The position numbers and the translations under genes are program-made. From Flavobacteriaceae bacterium (lineage in GTDB: Bacteria; Bacteroidota; Bacteroidia; Flavobacteriales; Flavobacteriaceae), in NCBI GenBank assembly GCA_947444255.1, contig CANEZU010000002.1:1-39173 (forward strand): a stretch of 39,173 nucleotides of DNA. The letters run 5' to 3'. The notes beneath the pieces were generated by a model that was not told where the DNA came from, ran no database searches, and saw nothing but the letters and a program-made list of their open reading frames with translations. Below, one piece after another: positions 10,025 through 19,333 of this stretch (within the stretch, counting starts at the first letter, position 1; every line of letters starts with the position of its first letter).

Positions 10025-11914
10025 TTATTTTTTTTCGGAAATAACAGTTGGAAATACATTATTATCTCGATTGATATCAGCCATTAATTCACTATCATCG
10101 ATTGTAATTTTTTTGATTTCACTTTTGTTTTTAGCAATGCTAAATTCAAAATTAGGATAAGCCCAAGCCCAATCTTTTAAAACGGTTCTCTTCATTTCCG
10201 GATTTGGATTCTCTTTTTCAAAACTCATCATGCGCAAAGGAATGTAAAAACTTTCCTTGCTTCCATCGGTATATTCTACCGTTAAGTCAATTGGCATCGG
10301 CATTCTGCCAATTCGCTCTAAAGTGATTAGGGTAGAATTACCGTTTTCAGCTACGTTTTTAATTCCATAATCAATAGTATTTGTTGTTTGGGTCCAATCT
10401 GTTAAATACCAATCTAAATTCGCTCCCGAAACACGTTCGGCACTCCTTTTGATGTCATTTGGCGTGGGATGTTTGAATTTGAAATCTGCATAATAACGTT
10501 TCAAAGTCTTCAATAAGTTTTCTTTTCCAATAATATATCCCAATTGAGCCAGGAAAATATCACCTTTACTATATGACGTAATACTATAAATTTGATTGAT
10601 TTCAAAACGGTCAGCATGAGTAGTCTGTGGTAATTCTTTTCCTGATTTCGCCATATAATAATACCCTTTATAAGAACCGGCAAAAGGATTTTCAACCTTT
10701 TTATCGGAAATTTCATTTAGCCCTAGATCTTCTAAAAAGGAAGTAAATCCTTCATCCATCCATCCGTGTTTTGATTCGTTTGAAGCTAAAATGTGTTGAA
10801 ACCAAGAGTGAGCCATTTCGTGAGCAGTAACTCCCAGAAGTCCTTCAAAAGTTCCATTTCCCAAAATTAGAGTACACATCGCATATTCCATTCCGCCATC
10901 GCCTCCCTGTATAACAGAATATTGTTTGTAAGGATAATTACCTACAGTTTTGTTATAAAAGTCCATCAAAGCGGCTGTTTTAGGCTGGAGATTTTTCCAG
11001 TTTTCAATGTATTTAGGATTGTTTTTATACAAGAAATGTAAATCTACATTATTAGGACCTTTGTAAATATCATGAATATAATTTTTGTCGGCAGCAAAAG
11101 TAAAATCATGTACCATCGGCGCTACAAAATGCCAAGTGAGTAACTTTGTTTTCTTTGGATAAACAACTTCAATTCCGGCATCTTGATAACCATGCCCAAT
11201 TTCATTTCGATTTTGTAAATAGCCAGAACCGCCTAAAACATAGTCTTTGTCGATAGTGATATTTACGTCAAAATTACCCCAAACACCATGAAATTCTCTC
11301 GCTATATAAGGATCTGCATGCCATCCTTCAAAATCAAATTCGGCTAATTTTGGATACCATTGTGCCATTGATAATTCAACACCTTCCGAATTATTTCGTC
11401 CTGAACGGCGGATTTGAATCGGAACCTGACCGTCAAAATCTAAGGTAAATGTGGTCTTTGAATTCGGCAAAATAGGTTTAGCCAATGTAACTTCTAAGAT
11501 CGTTCCAACTGTTTTTGAGGCAGCTTCAACTCCATCTTGTTTGAAATTCGAAATCTTCAAATAACCAATTTCATTTGGTTTTAAGGTTTTAATACGGCTT
11601 TCATTGATATCTTTTCCGTCAACTTTAATTTTATTAACCATTCGTCGATCTGGATCTATGATAGATTGAATTCTCGCATCCATCTCGCTTCCTGGTTGAA
11701 AAGCATTATTGAACAAATGATAAAACACTTTTTTTAAGGTGTCAGGAGAATTATTGGTGTAAACCAATTCTTGCCTCCCTTTATATTGATAATTTTTAAC
11801 ATCCATGCTCACATCCATTTTATAATCAGCATGCTGTTGCCAATAAGTGGTTTTTTGTGCGGATACTTTTCCTATGCCGAAGGATAAAAGGGCGAATAAT
11901 AGAATTTTTTTCAT
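10025..11914 (-). CDS. M1 family metallopeptidase
   Basis: Zinc site VTAHEMAHSWFQHILASNESKHGWMDEGFTSFLE (HExxH-x18-E); YAMCTLILGNG region. Confidence 0.93.
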   Translation of the reverse strand: MKKILLFALLSFGIGKVSAQKTTYWQQHADYKMDVSMDVKNYQYKGRQELVYTNNSPDTLKKVFYHLFNNAFQPGSEMDARIQSIIDPDRRMVNKIKVDGKDINESRIKTLKPNEIGYLKISNFKQDGVEAASKTVGTILEVTLAKPILPNSKTTFTLDFDGQVPIQIRRSGRNNSEGVELSMAQWYPKLAEFDFEGWHADPYIAREFHGVWGNFDVNITIDKDYVLGGSGYLQNRNEIGHGYQDAGIEVVYPKKTKLLTWHFVAPMVHDFTFAADKNYIHDIYKGPNNVDLHFLYKNNPKYIENWKNLQPKTAALMDFYNKTVGNYPYKQYSVIQGGDGGMEYAMCTLILGNGTFEGLLGVTAHEMAHSWFQHILASNESKHGWMDEGFTSFLEDLGLNEISDKKVENPFAGSYKGYYYMAKSGKELPQTTHADRFEINQIYSITSYSKGDIFLAQLGYIIGKENLLKTLKRYYADFKFKHPTPNDIKRSAERVSGANLDWYLTDWTQTTNTIDYGIKNVAENGNSTLITLERIGRMPMPIDLTVEYTDGSKESFYIPLRMMSFEKENPNPEMKRTVLKDWAWAYPNFEFSIAKNKSEIKKITIDDSELMADINRDNNVFPTVISEKK

Positions 11915-11947
11915 GTGAATTTGGATTTAAAAAGTGTTTTAAATTAA

Positions 11948-11988
11948 AATAAGCTTGCCGAAATCATTTAATTTCTGACAAGCTTATT
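11948..11988 (-). terminator. Intergenic hairpin, likely terminator of the S8 peptidase gene
   Basis: AATAAGCTTG...CAAGCTTATT inverted repeat with secondary GAAAT/ATTTC pairing. Confidence 0.6.
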
Positions 11989-12005
11989 TCTTTATTGGAG
12001 AAACA

Positions 12006-13622
12006 TTAACGTCTTGCTTTTTTGCTTTTCGTTTTCTTAGACATTTTTTCAGCCATCATTAATGCACTATAGGCATTGACAATTTTACCTGATTTTGAAA
12101 GGGAACTAAAAGGACGAATATCTTCCGGGTTTCCTCCAAATACAACATCTGAATTTATTACAGTTCCAGAATCCATCAAAATGTGTTTCACTTGACTGGC
12201 AGTCAAATTAGGATAATAAGAACGAATTAAAGCCGCAACTCCAGCTACATTTGGCGAAGCCATTGAAGTGCCTTGTAAAAATTTATAAGTATTATTTGGG
12301 GTCGAAGCATAAATTTTTACACCAGGAGCAAATACATCCACATTGATTTTTCCAATATTGGAGAAATCCGCAACGATATTTTTCCCATACTCATAATTCA
12401 AAGCGCCAATAGTGATTAAATTATCTGCAAACTCTGTTTTTTTGTCATCAGAATCATTTGGGAAGTTATTTTCAACATCAATATCACTAGCGTCATTTCC
12501 GGCAGCATGAACGATTAAAACGTCATTTTTCTCAGCATATTTAATGGCATCATAAACCCATTCTTTGTGTGGTGAAAAACTTTTTCCAAAGCTACCATTG
12601 ATAACTTTTGCACCATTATCAACTGCATAACGTATACCAAGTGCAATATCTTTATCATATTCATCTCCATCAGGTACTGCACGAATGGTCATAATTTCAA
12701 CATTATTTGCAATTCCATCACCTCCTAATTTGTTGTTTCTAACCTGTGCCACAATTCCGGCCACGTGAGTTCCATGAAGAATCTCTTCTTTGTCTGGTCC
12801 CATTACATTGTTGTCACCGTACTTTGCATCTTTTATATCCTCAGGATTGTCTTTGAGTATTTTTCGGTAATCGGTTTTTAAATTATCACCACTTAACACT
12901 AATAGGTAGCCATCAAGTTCTTTCTTTATTTCTTTTTTCAAGTCATCAATCGGCATTCCGTAAGCAAGCATTTGTTGCATTATCGATTTACTTCTTTGAA
13001 TTTCGGGTTTTGCTGAACTTATAGCTTCAACTTCTTCGACAGTATAATTTGGTTTCCCAAAATATTTCGTAAGTGTACTATCGGCTTTTGTGGTTCCAAT
13101 TAATACTTGCTCAATTTGCACTTTACCTTTAGTAGCTTCCTCAATTTTACCGTCATTAAGGGCTTTTGCTTTCAAATAAGTAGCTTCGTCAACTATACTT
13201 TTATTTTTGATGATTCTTTCATACTCGAGATTTTCTTTAGTTATGTTTCCAAGAAAATTCCAGCCATGTATATCGTCGATATAACCGTTATTGTCATCAT
13301 CAATTCCGTTGCCTGGAATTTCTTTTTTATTAGTCCAAAGCACTGATTTCAAATCTTCATGTTCAATATCAACTCCCGAATCTAAAATAGCAACTATGAC
13401 TTTCTTTCCAATGTTATTCTTCAATATTTCCGAATAGGCTTTGTCAACGCTCATTCCTGGAATACTATCCTTAATTAAATCCAGATGGCTCCATCTTTGC
13501 AATTGAAGATCGCTAATTTTTCCTTTTTTGGCAACCGTTTTATCTGCGGTTTGGGCATTTACCGAAAAGGATACTGTCAAGGCTGCTATAACGGATAAGC
13601 AGGTTAATTTTATTAATTTCAT
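12006..13622 (-). CDS. S8 family (subtilisin-like) serine peptidase
   Basis: Catalytic Asp VAILDSGVDIEHEDL, His HGTHVAGIVAQ, Ser GTSMASPNVAGVAALI; signal peptide. Confidence 0.95.
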   Translation of the reverse strand: MKLIKLTCLSVIAALTVSFSVNAQTADKTVAKKGKISDLQLQRWSHLDLIKDSIPGMSVDKAYSEILKNNIGKKVIVAILDSGVDIEHEDLKSVLWTNKKEIPGNGIDDDNNGYIDDIHGWNFLGNITKENLEYERIIKNKSIVDEATYLKAKALNDGKIEEATKGKVQIEQVLIGTTKADSTLTKYFGKPNYTVEEVEAISSAKPEIQRSKSIMQQMLAYGMPIDDLKKEIKKELDGYLLVLSGDNLKTDYRKILKDNPEDIKDAKYGDNNVMGPDKEEILHGTHVAGIVAQVRNNKLGGDGIANNVEIMTIRAVPDGDEYDKDIALGIRYAVDNGAKVINGSFGKSFSPHKEWVYDAIKYAEKNDVLIVHAAGNDASDIDVENNFPNDSDDKKTEFADNLITIGALNYEYGKNIVADFSNIGKINVDVFAPGVKIYASTPNNTYKFLQGTSMASPNVAGVAALIRSYYPNLTASQVKHILMDSGTVINSDVVFGGNPEDIRPFSSLSKSGKIVNAYSALMMAEKMSKKTKSKKARR

Positions 13623-13699
13623 AAGTGTGTTTATTATAATAATTTTAATGGTATGTCAAAAATACTTGACTAATGTTACAAATAGGATCTTTCTTAACT

Positions 13700-14560
13700 T
13701 TATTTTAGCAAGTTTTCAAAAGAGAACCGCTCTTTTAATCGAACCCCTTTTTCGGTATTTTCAACCGTAATGATTTCATTATGGGCATCATGCTCTAACA
13801 CCAAATAATAATTATTATCTGCAGCAGCACTCATGAATTTTGCTTTTTCAGACATAGTTAAAAGTGGACGTGTGTCATAACCCATAACATAGGGAACAGG
13901 AACATGTCCGGCTGTTGCCAATAAATCAGCGCAAAAAACAAATGTTTTTCCTTGGTATTGAATGTGTGGAATCATTTGTTTTTCGGTATGTCCATCAACA
14001 AATAATATTCCAAAGCCTAATTCTGAATTAGCCAAGAAATCGCCTTCGGGTCTTTTGATAAAATTCAATTGACCACTTTCTTGAATTGGCATAATGTTTT
14101 CGGTCAAAAAAGAAGCTTTTTCCCTAGGATTAGGCTTTGTTGCCCATTGCCAATGATTGTCATTAGTCCAGTATTTCGCATTTTTGAACGCAAGTTCATA
14201 ACCGGTTTTGTCCTTATTCCATTGTACACTTCCTCCACAATGGTCAAAGTGCAAATGCGTCATAAAAACATCGGTAATATCGTCACGATGAAAACCTATT
14301 TTAGCCAAAGATTGATCCATGGAATGCGTTCCCCAAAGAGAATAATAGCCAAAAAATTTATCGGATTGTTTGTTCCCCATTCCGGTATCAATCAATAGTA
14401 GTCGGTTTCCGTCCTCGATGAGTAAACAACGCGCTGCAATGTCAATAAGGTTATTCTCATCGGCCGGATTGGTTCGGTTCCAAATGGTTTTTGGAACAAC
14501 ACCAAACATTGCACCACCATCCAATTTAAAATTTCCGGTTTCTATTGGGTATAATTTCAT
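13700..14560 (-). CDS. MBL fold metallo-hydrolase
   Basis: MTHLHFDHCGG motif; LLIDTGMGNK; VDGHTEKQMIPH; start placed at MKLYPIETGNF. Confidence 0.9.
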   Translation of the reverse strand: MKLYPIETGNFKLDGGAMFGVVPKTIWNRTNPADENNLIDIAARCLLIEDGNRLLLIDTGMGNKQSDKFFGYYSLWGTHSMDQSLAKIGFHRDDITDVFMTHLHFDHCGGSVQWNKDKTGYELAFKNAKYWTNDNHWQWATKPNPREKASFLTENIMPIQESGQLNFIKRPEGDFLANSELGFGILFVDGHTEKQMIPHIQYQGKTFVFCADLLATAGHVPVPYVMGYDTRPLLTMSEKAKFMSAAADNNYYLVLEHDAHNEIITVENTEKGVRLKERFSFENLLK

Positions 14561-14708
14561 TTCTGTAGTTGTGGTTTTGGATTTTGAATTAACGTTAAAA
14601 CTGCAATTTAGGAAATTCAAATGGCTTGGCACAGCCTAAATAAACTTTTTCTATAGACGTATCAGTTATAAAAATGTTAGGATATGAGGCAAAAAGCGAT
14701 AATTGTAA

Positions 14709-14716
14709 TATCTTTG
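14709..14716 (+). promoter_or_regulatory. Bacteroidetes -7 promoter element TATCTTTG upstream of iscA/sufA
   Basis: TAnnTTTG consensus match about 30 nt before the ATG at 14746. Confidence 0.5.
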
Positions 14717-14745
14717 TCGTTAATTTAGACAAAATCAATATAACA

Positions 14746-15075
14746 ATGATAAAAGTTTCTGATACTGCCAAAAAGAAAATCATCGACTTGATGAAAGATG
14801 ATGGTTTTGATGCAACAATAGATTATGTTAGAGTAGGTGTAAAAAGCGGAGGCTGCTCTGGCTTGTCTTATGATTTAAAATTCGATAAAAATTTAGGGGA
14901 AAACGACAAAGTTTTCGAAGATAATGCTGTGAAAATAGCAGTAGAAAAAAAATCATTACTTTATTTAGCCGGAACAATTTTAGAATTTTCTGGAGGAATA
15001 AATGGAAAAGGATTTGTTTTTAATAATCCAAATGCCAGTAGAACATGCGGTTGTGGAGAGAGTTTTTCACTCTAA
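14746..15075 (+). CDS. HesB/IscA-type iron-sulfur cluster assembly accessory protein
   Basis: VGVKSGGCSGLSYDLKF...NPNASRTCGCGESFSL with the three conserved Cys; start refined to MIKVSDTAKKK. Confidence 0.93.
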   Translation: MIKVSDTAKKKIIDLMKDDGFDATIDYVRVGVKSGGCSGLSYDLKFDKNLGENDKVFEDNAVKIAVEKKSLLYLAGTILEFSGGINGKGFVFNNPNASRTCGCGESFSL

Positions 15076-15126
15076 TTAAATGTCGGAAGTCTTATAATCT
15101 AAGACAAAACTAAAACACTTACAATA

Positions 15127-15195
15127 GTTAGAAGTCGCAAAGTAAAAAAGTCCAATTTAACAATTGACCTTTATACTTATGACATTTCAACTTTA
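15127..15195. repeat. Degenerate short-period inverted repeat upstream of sufB
   Basis: Arms AGTTAGAAGTCGCAAAGTAAAAAAGTCCAATT and AATTGACCTTTATACTTATGACATTTCAACTT are approximately reverse-complementary. Confidence 0.6.
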
Positions 15196-15205
15196 GAAAA
15201 AAAAT

Positions 15206-16654
15206 ATGAGTAAATACACAGAAGACGATTTAAAAATTGAACTCGAAACTAAAGAGTATGAATACGGATTTTACACTAATATAGAATCGGATACTTTTCC
15301 TATTGGTTTAAATGAGGATATAGTTCGTGCAATTTCTCTCCGAAAAGAAGAGCCACAATGGATGACCGATTGGCGCATTGAAGCTTATCGTGCCTGGGAA
15401 CTAATGATAGAACCGGAGTGGGCAAATGTAAATTATACCAAACCTGATTTTCAAGCGATTTCCTATTATTCGGCTCCAAAAATTATAGATCCTAATAAAT
15501 CATTAGACGATGTAGACCCTGAACTTTTAGAAATGTATAAAAAGTTAGGTATCTCAGTTGATGAACAAAAAATGATGAATAATGTAGCAATGGATATCGT
15601 GGTCGATTCGGTTTCGGTAGCGACAACTTTCAAAAAAACCTTAAACGAAAAAGGAATTATTTTTTGTTCGATTTCCGATGCCATTAAGGAACATCCTGAA
15701 TTGGTTCGAAAATATCTTGGAACTATTGTTCCTCAAAAAGACAACTTTTATGCAGCATTAAATTCGGCTGTTTTCTCTGATGGTTCGTTCTGTTATATCC
15801 CAAAAGGCGTTCGTTGTCCAATGGAATTGTCAACCTATTTCCGTATCAATCAAGCTGGAACAGGTCAATTTGAAAGAACATTGCTAATTGCAGATGAAGG
15901 TAGTTATGTTTCCTACTTGGAAGGTTGTACAGCGCCAAGTCGCGATGAAAATCAATTGCATGCTGCTGTTGTTGAACTTATTGCTTTGGACGATGCCGAA
16001 ATTAAATATTCAACTGTTCAAAACTGGTATCCTGGAAACAAGGAAGGAAAAGGCGGCGTTTTCAATTTTGTAACAAAAAGAGGATTGTGCGAGAAAAACG
16101 CGAAAATTTCTTGGACACAAGTCGAAACGGGTTCCGCAGTTACTTGGAAATATCCTTCTTGTATTTTGAAAGGGGATAACTCAGTTGGCGAATTTTATTC
16201 GATTGCCGTAACCACTAACTTTCAACAAGCCGATACGGGAACTAAGATGATTCATCTTGGAAAAAACACCAAATCGACTATTATTTCTAAAGGAATTTCT
16301 GCTGGAAAATCACACAATAGTTATAGAGGATTAGTAAGAATTGGTCCCAATGCCGATAATGCAAGGAACTTTTCGCAATGCGATTCCCTTTTAATGGGAA
16401 ATAATTGTAGTGCAAATACCTTTCCTTACATCGAAAGTAAAAATCCATCAGCTAAAATAGAACACGAAGCTACAACTAGTAAAATTGGCGAAGACCAAGT
16501 TTTCTACTGCAACCAAAGAGGAATACCAACCGAGAAAGCAATTGCTTTAATAGTAAACGGTTTTAGTAAAGATGTTTTGAATAAATTGCCAATGGAATTT
16601 GCAGTTGAAGCACAGAAATTATTAGAAATTTCATTGGAAGGTTCGGTAGGATAA
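15206..16654 (+). CDS. sufB: Fe-S cluster assembly protein SufB
   Basis: SufB motifs: [78 protein letters not shown]. Confidence 0.98.
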   Translation: MSKYTEDDLKIELETKEYEYGFYTNIESDTFPIGLNEDIVRAISLRKEEPQWMTDWRIEAYRAWELMIEPEWANVNYTKPDFQAISYYSAPKIIDPNKSLDDVDPELLEMYKKLGISVDEQKMMNNVAMDIVVDSVSVATTFKKTLNEKGIIFCSISDAIKEHPELVRKYLGTIVPQKDNFYAALNSAVFSDGSFCYIPKGVRCPMELSTYFRINQAGTGQFERTLLIADEGSYVSYLEGCTAPSRDENQLHAAVVELIALDDAEIKYSTVQNWYPGNKEGKGGVFNFVTKRGLCEKNAKISWTQVETGSAVTWKYPSCILKGDNSVGEFYSIAVTTNFQQADTGTKMIHLGKNTKSTIISKGISAGKSHNSYRGLVRIGPNADNARNFSQCDSLLMGNNCSANTFPYIESKNPSAKIEHEATTSKIGEDQVFYCNQRGIPTEKAIALIVNGFSKDVLNKLPMEFAVEAQKLLEISLEGSVG

Positions 16655-16685
16655 TTTGAAAATGTGACAATTTGAAAATTTGTAG
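16654..16685 (+). repeat. Two tandem 16-nt units upstream of the four-helix-bundle ORF
   Basis: ATTTGAAAATGTGACA and ATTTGAAAATTTGTAG, starting at 16654 and 16670; the first abuts the sufB stop codon. Confidence 0.85.
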
Positions 16686-17033
16686 ATGGAAGATAAAGAA
16701 AACGTAATAGTAACTTTGACTTTTAAGTTTGCTCTTGAAATAATAAAATATTGTGAGAGCTTACAGGAAAATAAAAAGTTTGTAATTGCAAATCAATTGT
16801 TAAAATCTGGAACTTCAGTTGGTGCAAATATAAGAGAAGCTCAAAATGCTGAAAGTAAAGCTGACTTTATCCATAAATTTAAAATTTCAGCTAAAGAAAT
16901 TGAAGAAACAATTTATTGGTTAGAACTTTGTAAGTTTTCAGATAACTATCCAAATGCAGATGAATTAATAGATCAAGTGAATAACATTTCAAGAATAGTA
17001 AACAAAATAATAATCACATCAAAACAAAAATAA
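16686..17033 (+). CDS. Four-helix-bundle protein, 23S rRNA intervening-sequence protein family (PF05635/TIGR02436-like)
   Basis: Family signature LLKSGTSVGANIREAQNAESKADFIHKFKISAKEIEETIYWLEL. Confidence 0.93.
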   Translation: MEDKENVIVTLTFKFALEIIKYCESLQENKKFVIANQLLKSGTSVGANIREAQNAESKADFIHKFKISAKEIEETIYWLELCKFSDNYPNADELIDQVNNISRIVNKIIITSKQK

Positions 17034-17038
17034 TGTAA

Positions 17039-17118
17039 AAATTTGAAAATTAGATAATTTGAAAATGAATGGATTCGTTTTTAATTATCTCATTTCCAAA
17101 TTTCTAAATTTCCAAATT
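17039..17118. repeat. Inverted-repeat hairpin of 16-nt units downstream of the four-helix-bundle ORF
   Basis: Units ATTTGAAAATTAGATA (17041) and ATTTGAAAATGAATGG (17057), followed by inverted ATTTGGAAATGAGATA and ATTTGGAAATTTAGAA. Confidence 0.85.
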
Positions 17119-17122
17119 AATT

Positions 17123-17875
17123 ATGTTATCAATTAAAAATTTACACGCCTCCATTGGAGACAAAGAAATATTAAAAGGAATCAACCTTGAGGTAAAAGCA
17201 GGAGAAATCCACGCGATTATGGGGCCAAACGGTGCTGGAAAAAGTACACTTGCGTCCATTATTGCAGGAAATGAAAACTACGAAGTTACTAAAGGAGAGA
17301 TTTCTTTAGACGGAGAGGATCTTTCGGGATTAGCTCCTGAGGAGAGAGCACATAAAGGGGTTTTCTTGTCTTTTCAATATCCTGTGGAAATTCCAGGGGT
17401 ATCAGTGACTAACTTTGTAAGAGCAGCCCTCAACGAAACCCGTAAAGCAAATGGCCAAGAGGAAATGCCGGCTAACGAAATGCTAAAAGTACTTCGGGAG
17501 AAATCTCAATTATTAGAAATAGACAGAAAGTTTCTTTCTCGTTCCTTAAATGAAGGCTTTTCAGGTGGAGAGAAAAAACGGAATGAGATTTTTCAAATGG
17601 CGATGCTAGATCCTAAATTAGCCATTCTTGATGAGACGGATTCAGGACTCGACATTGATGCTTTACGTATTGTTGCCAATGGGGTAAACAAGCTAAAAAG
17701 CGACAAAAATGCTATCGTTGTCATTACACACTACCAAAGATTATTAGATTATATCGTTCCTGATTTTGTTCACGTACTTTACAATGGAAAAATTGTAAAA
17801 TCGGGTGGAAAAGAACTAGCTCACGAGCTGGAAGAAAAAGGATACGACTGGATTAAACAAGAACAAGAAGCTTAA
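17123..17875 (+). CDS. sufC: Fe-S cluster assembly ATPase SufC
   Basis: Walker [51 protein letters not shown]. Confidence 0.98.
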   Translation: MLSIKNLHASIGDKEILKGINLEVKAGEIHAIMGPNGAGKSTLASIIAGNENYEVTKGEISLDGEDLSGLAPEERAHKGVFLSFQYPVEIPGVSVTNFVRAALNETRKANGQEEMPANEMLKVLREKSQLLEIDRKFLSRSLNEGFSGGEKKRNEIFQMAMLDPKLAILDETDSGLDIDALRIVANGVNKLKSDKNAIVVITHYQRLLDYIVPDFVHVLYNGKIVKSGGKELAHELEEKGYDWIKQEQEA

Positions 17876-17881
17876 AAATTT

Positions 17882-17947
17882 GTTTAGAGTTTAAAGTTCA
17901 AAGTTAACATCAGATAACTTCGAACTTTTAAACCTTAAACTTTAAAC
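17882..17947. repeat. GTTTAAA-type inverted repeat between sufC and sufD
   Basis: GTTTAGAGTTTAAAGTTCAAAGTTA...TAACTTCGAACTTTTAAACCTTAAACTTTAAAC. Confidence 0.8.
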
Positions 17948-17957
17948 AATAAATAAA

Positions 17958-19274
17958 ATGGATTTAAAAGAAAAATTACTATCATCGTTTATGGCTTTTG
18001 AAGAGCGCATCGATGTTCATTCCGAACTTCATGACCTTAGAACTTTAGCCTTAAAAAACTTTGAAGATAAAGGGTTCCCGACCAAAAAAGACGAAGCTTG
18101 GAAATACACATCCTTAAATGCCATCTTAAAAAATGACTTTACTGTTTTTCCAAAACAAGATACTACGATTGAATATAACGAAGTAAGAAAATATTTCTTA
18201 CATGAAATAGATACTTATAAAGTGGTTTTTATAGATGGAGTTTTTAACTCCTTTTTATCTTCTACAACCCACGATGGAATTGATGTTTGTTTAATGTCAT
18301 CGGCATTAAATAAACCGAAGTATAAAATGGTTATTGACACTTATTTTAATGAAATAGCCAGTAAAGAAGAAAGTCTAACCTCTTTAAATACTGCTTTTGC
18401 TATTGAAGGTGCCTACATTAATATTCCAAAAAGTAAAGTAGCCGACAAACCTATCGAGATTATGTATTTCTCTACAGGAAATGAAGCGGCACTTTTGGTT
18501 CAGCCTAGAAACCTGGTTGTTGTTGGAGAAAATTCCCATGTTCAAATTATTGAGCGTCACCAAAGTTTAACCGAAAACCCTGTTTTAACGAATTCTGTTA
18601 CGGAGATTTTTGCTCAAAAACGAGCCATTGTAGATTATTATAAAATTCAAAATGATAATCTTCAGGCTAATCTAATCGACAACACTTTTGTATCTCAAAA
18701 ACAAGAAAGTCATGTTTCTGTGAATACTTTCTGTTTTGGTGGAAACCTGACTAGAAATAATTTAAATTTCTATCATTTAGGGGAAAGAATCGTTAGTACG
18801 CTAAACGGTATTACAATTATTGGCGAAAAGCAACACGTAGATCACTATACTTTGGTTCAACATTCTCAACCAAATTGTGAAAGTCATCAGGATTATAAAG
18901 GAATCTTTTCAGATAAATCTACCGGAGTTTTCAACGGAAAAATTTATGTTGAAAGAGAGGCTCAAAAAACAAATGCTTTCCAAAAAAGTAATAATATTTT
19001 ATTGAGCGATAAAGCGACAATTAATGCAAAGCCACAACTAGAAATCTTTGCAGATGATGTAAAATGTTCTCATGGATGTACAATAGGACAATTAGATGAA
19101 ACAGCGATGTTCTATATGCAATCACGAGGAATTCCAAAGAAAGAAGCCAAAGCATTATTGATGTATGCTTTTTCGAATGCTGTAATCGAAAGTATCAAAA
19201 TACCGGAACTCAAACAACGAATCACCAAAATTATCGCTACTAAATTAGGAGTGAAAATGGGTTTTGATTTGTAG
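17958..19274 (+). CDS. sufD: Fe-S cluster assembly protein SufD
   Basis: KKDEAWKYTSLNAIL; VDHYTLVQHSQPNCESHQDYKGIFSDKSTGVFNGKIYV; ADDVKCSHGCTIGQLDETAMFYMQSRGI. Confidence 0.97.
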   Translation: MDLKEKLLSSFMAFEERIDVHSELHDLRTLALKNFEDKGFPTKKDEAWKYTSLNAILKNDFTVFPKQDTTIEYNEVRKYFLHEIDTYKVVFIDGVFNSFLSSTTHDGIDVCLMSSALNKPKYKMVIDTYFNEIASKEESLTSLNTAFAIEGAYINIPKSKVADKPIEIMYFSTGNEAALLVQPRNLVVVGENSHVQIIERHQSLTENPVLTNSVTEIFAQKRAIVDYYKIQNDNLQANLIDNTFVSQKQESHVSVNTFCFGGNLTRNNLNFYHLGERIVSTLNGITIIGEKQHVDHYTLVQHSQPNCESHQDYKGIFSDKSTGVFNGKIYVEREAQKTNAFQKSNNILLSDKATINAKPQLEIFADDVKCSHGCTIGQLDETAMFYMQSRGIPKKEAKALLMYAFSNAVIESIKIPELKQRITKIIATKLGVKMGFDL

Positions 19275-19296
19275 TATTAGTAATTAATTATAATTT

Positions 19297-19333
19297 TAAA
19301 AACCCGACAAGCTTAAACTTGTCGGGTTTTTTT
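19297..19333. terminator. Bidirectional rho-independent terminator between sufD and the serine hydrolase gene
   Basis: AAAACCCGACAAG-CTTAAA-CTTGTCGGGTTTTTTT. Confidence 0.92.

Noticed and set aside
16686-17033. A 23S rRNA intervening sequence proper or a diversity-generating retroelement, suggested by the four-helix-bundle/Avd-like protein
   Set aside because: No rRNA sequence, reverse transcriptase, or TR/VR repeat pair occurs in the window; only the protein family is shared.
15127-17947. CRISPR array, because of repeated short motifs
   Set aside because: Units are 7-16 nt, arranged as inverted repeats without uniform spacers; no cas genes.
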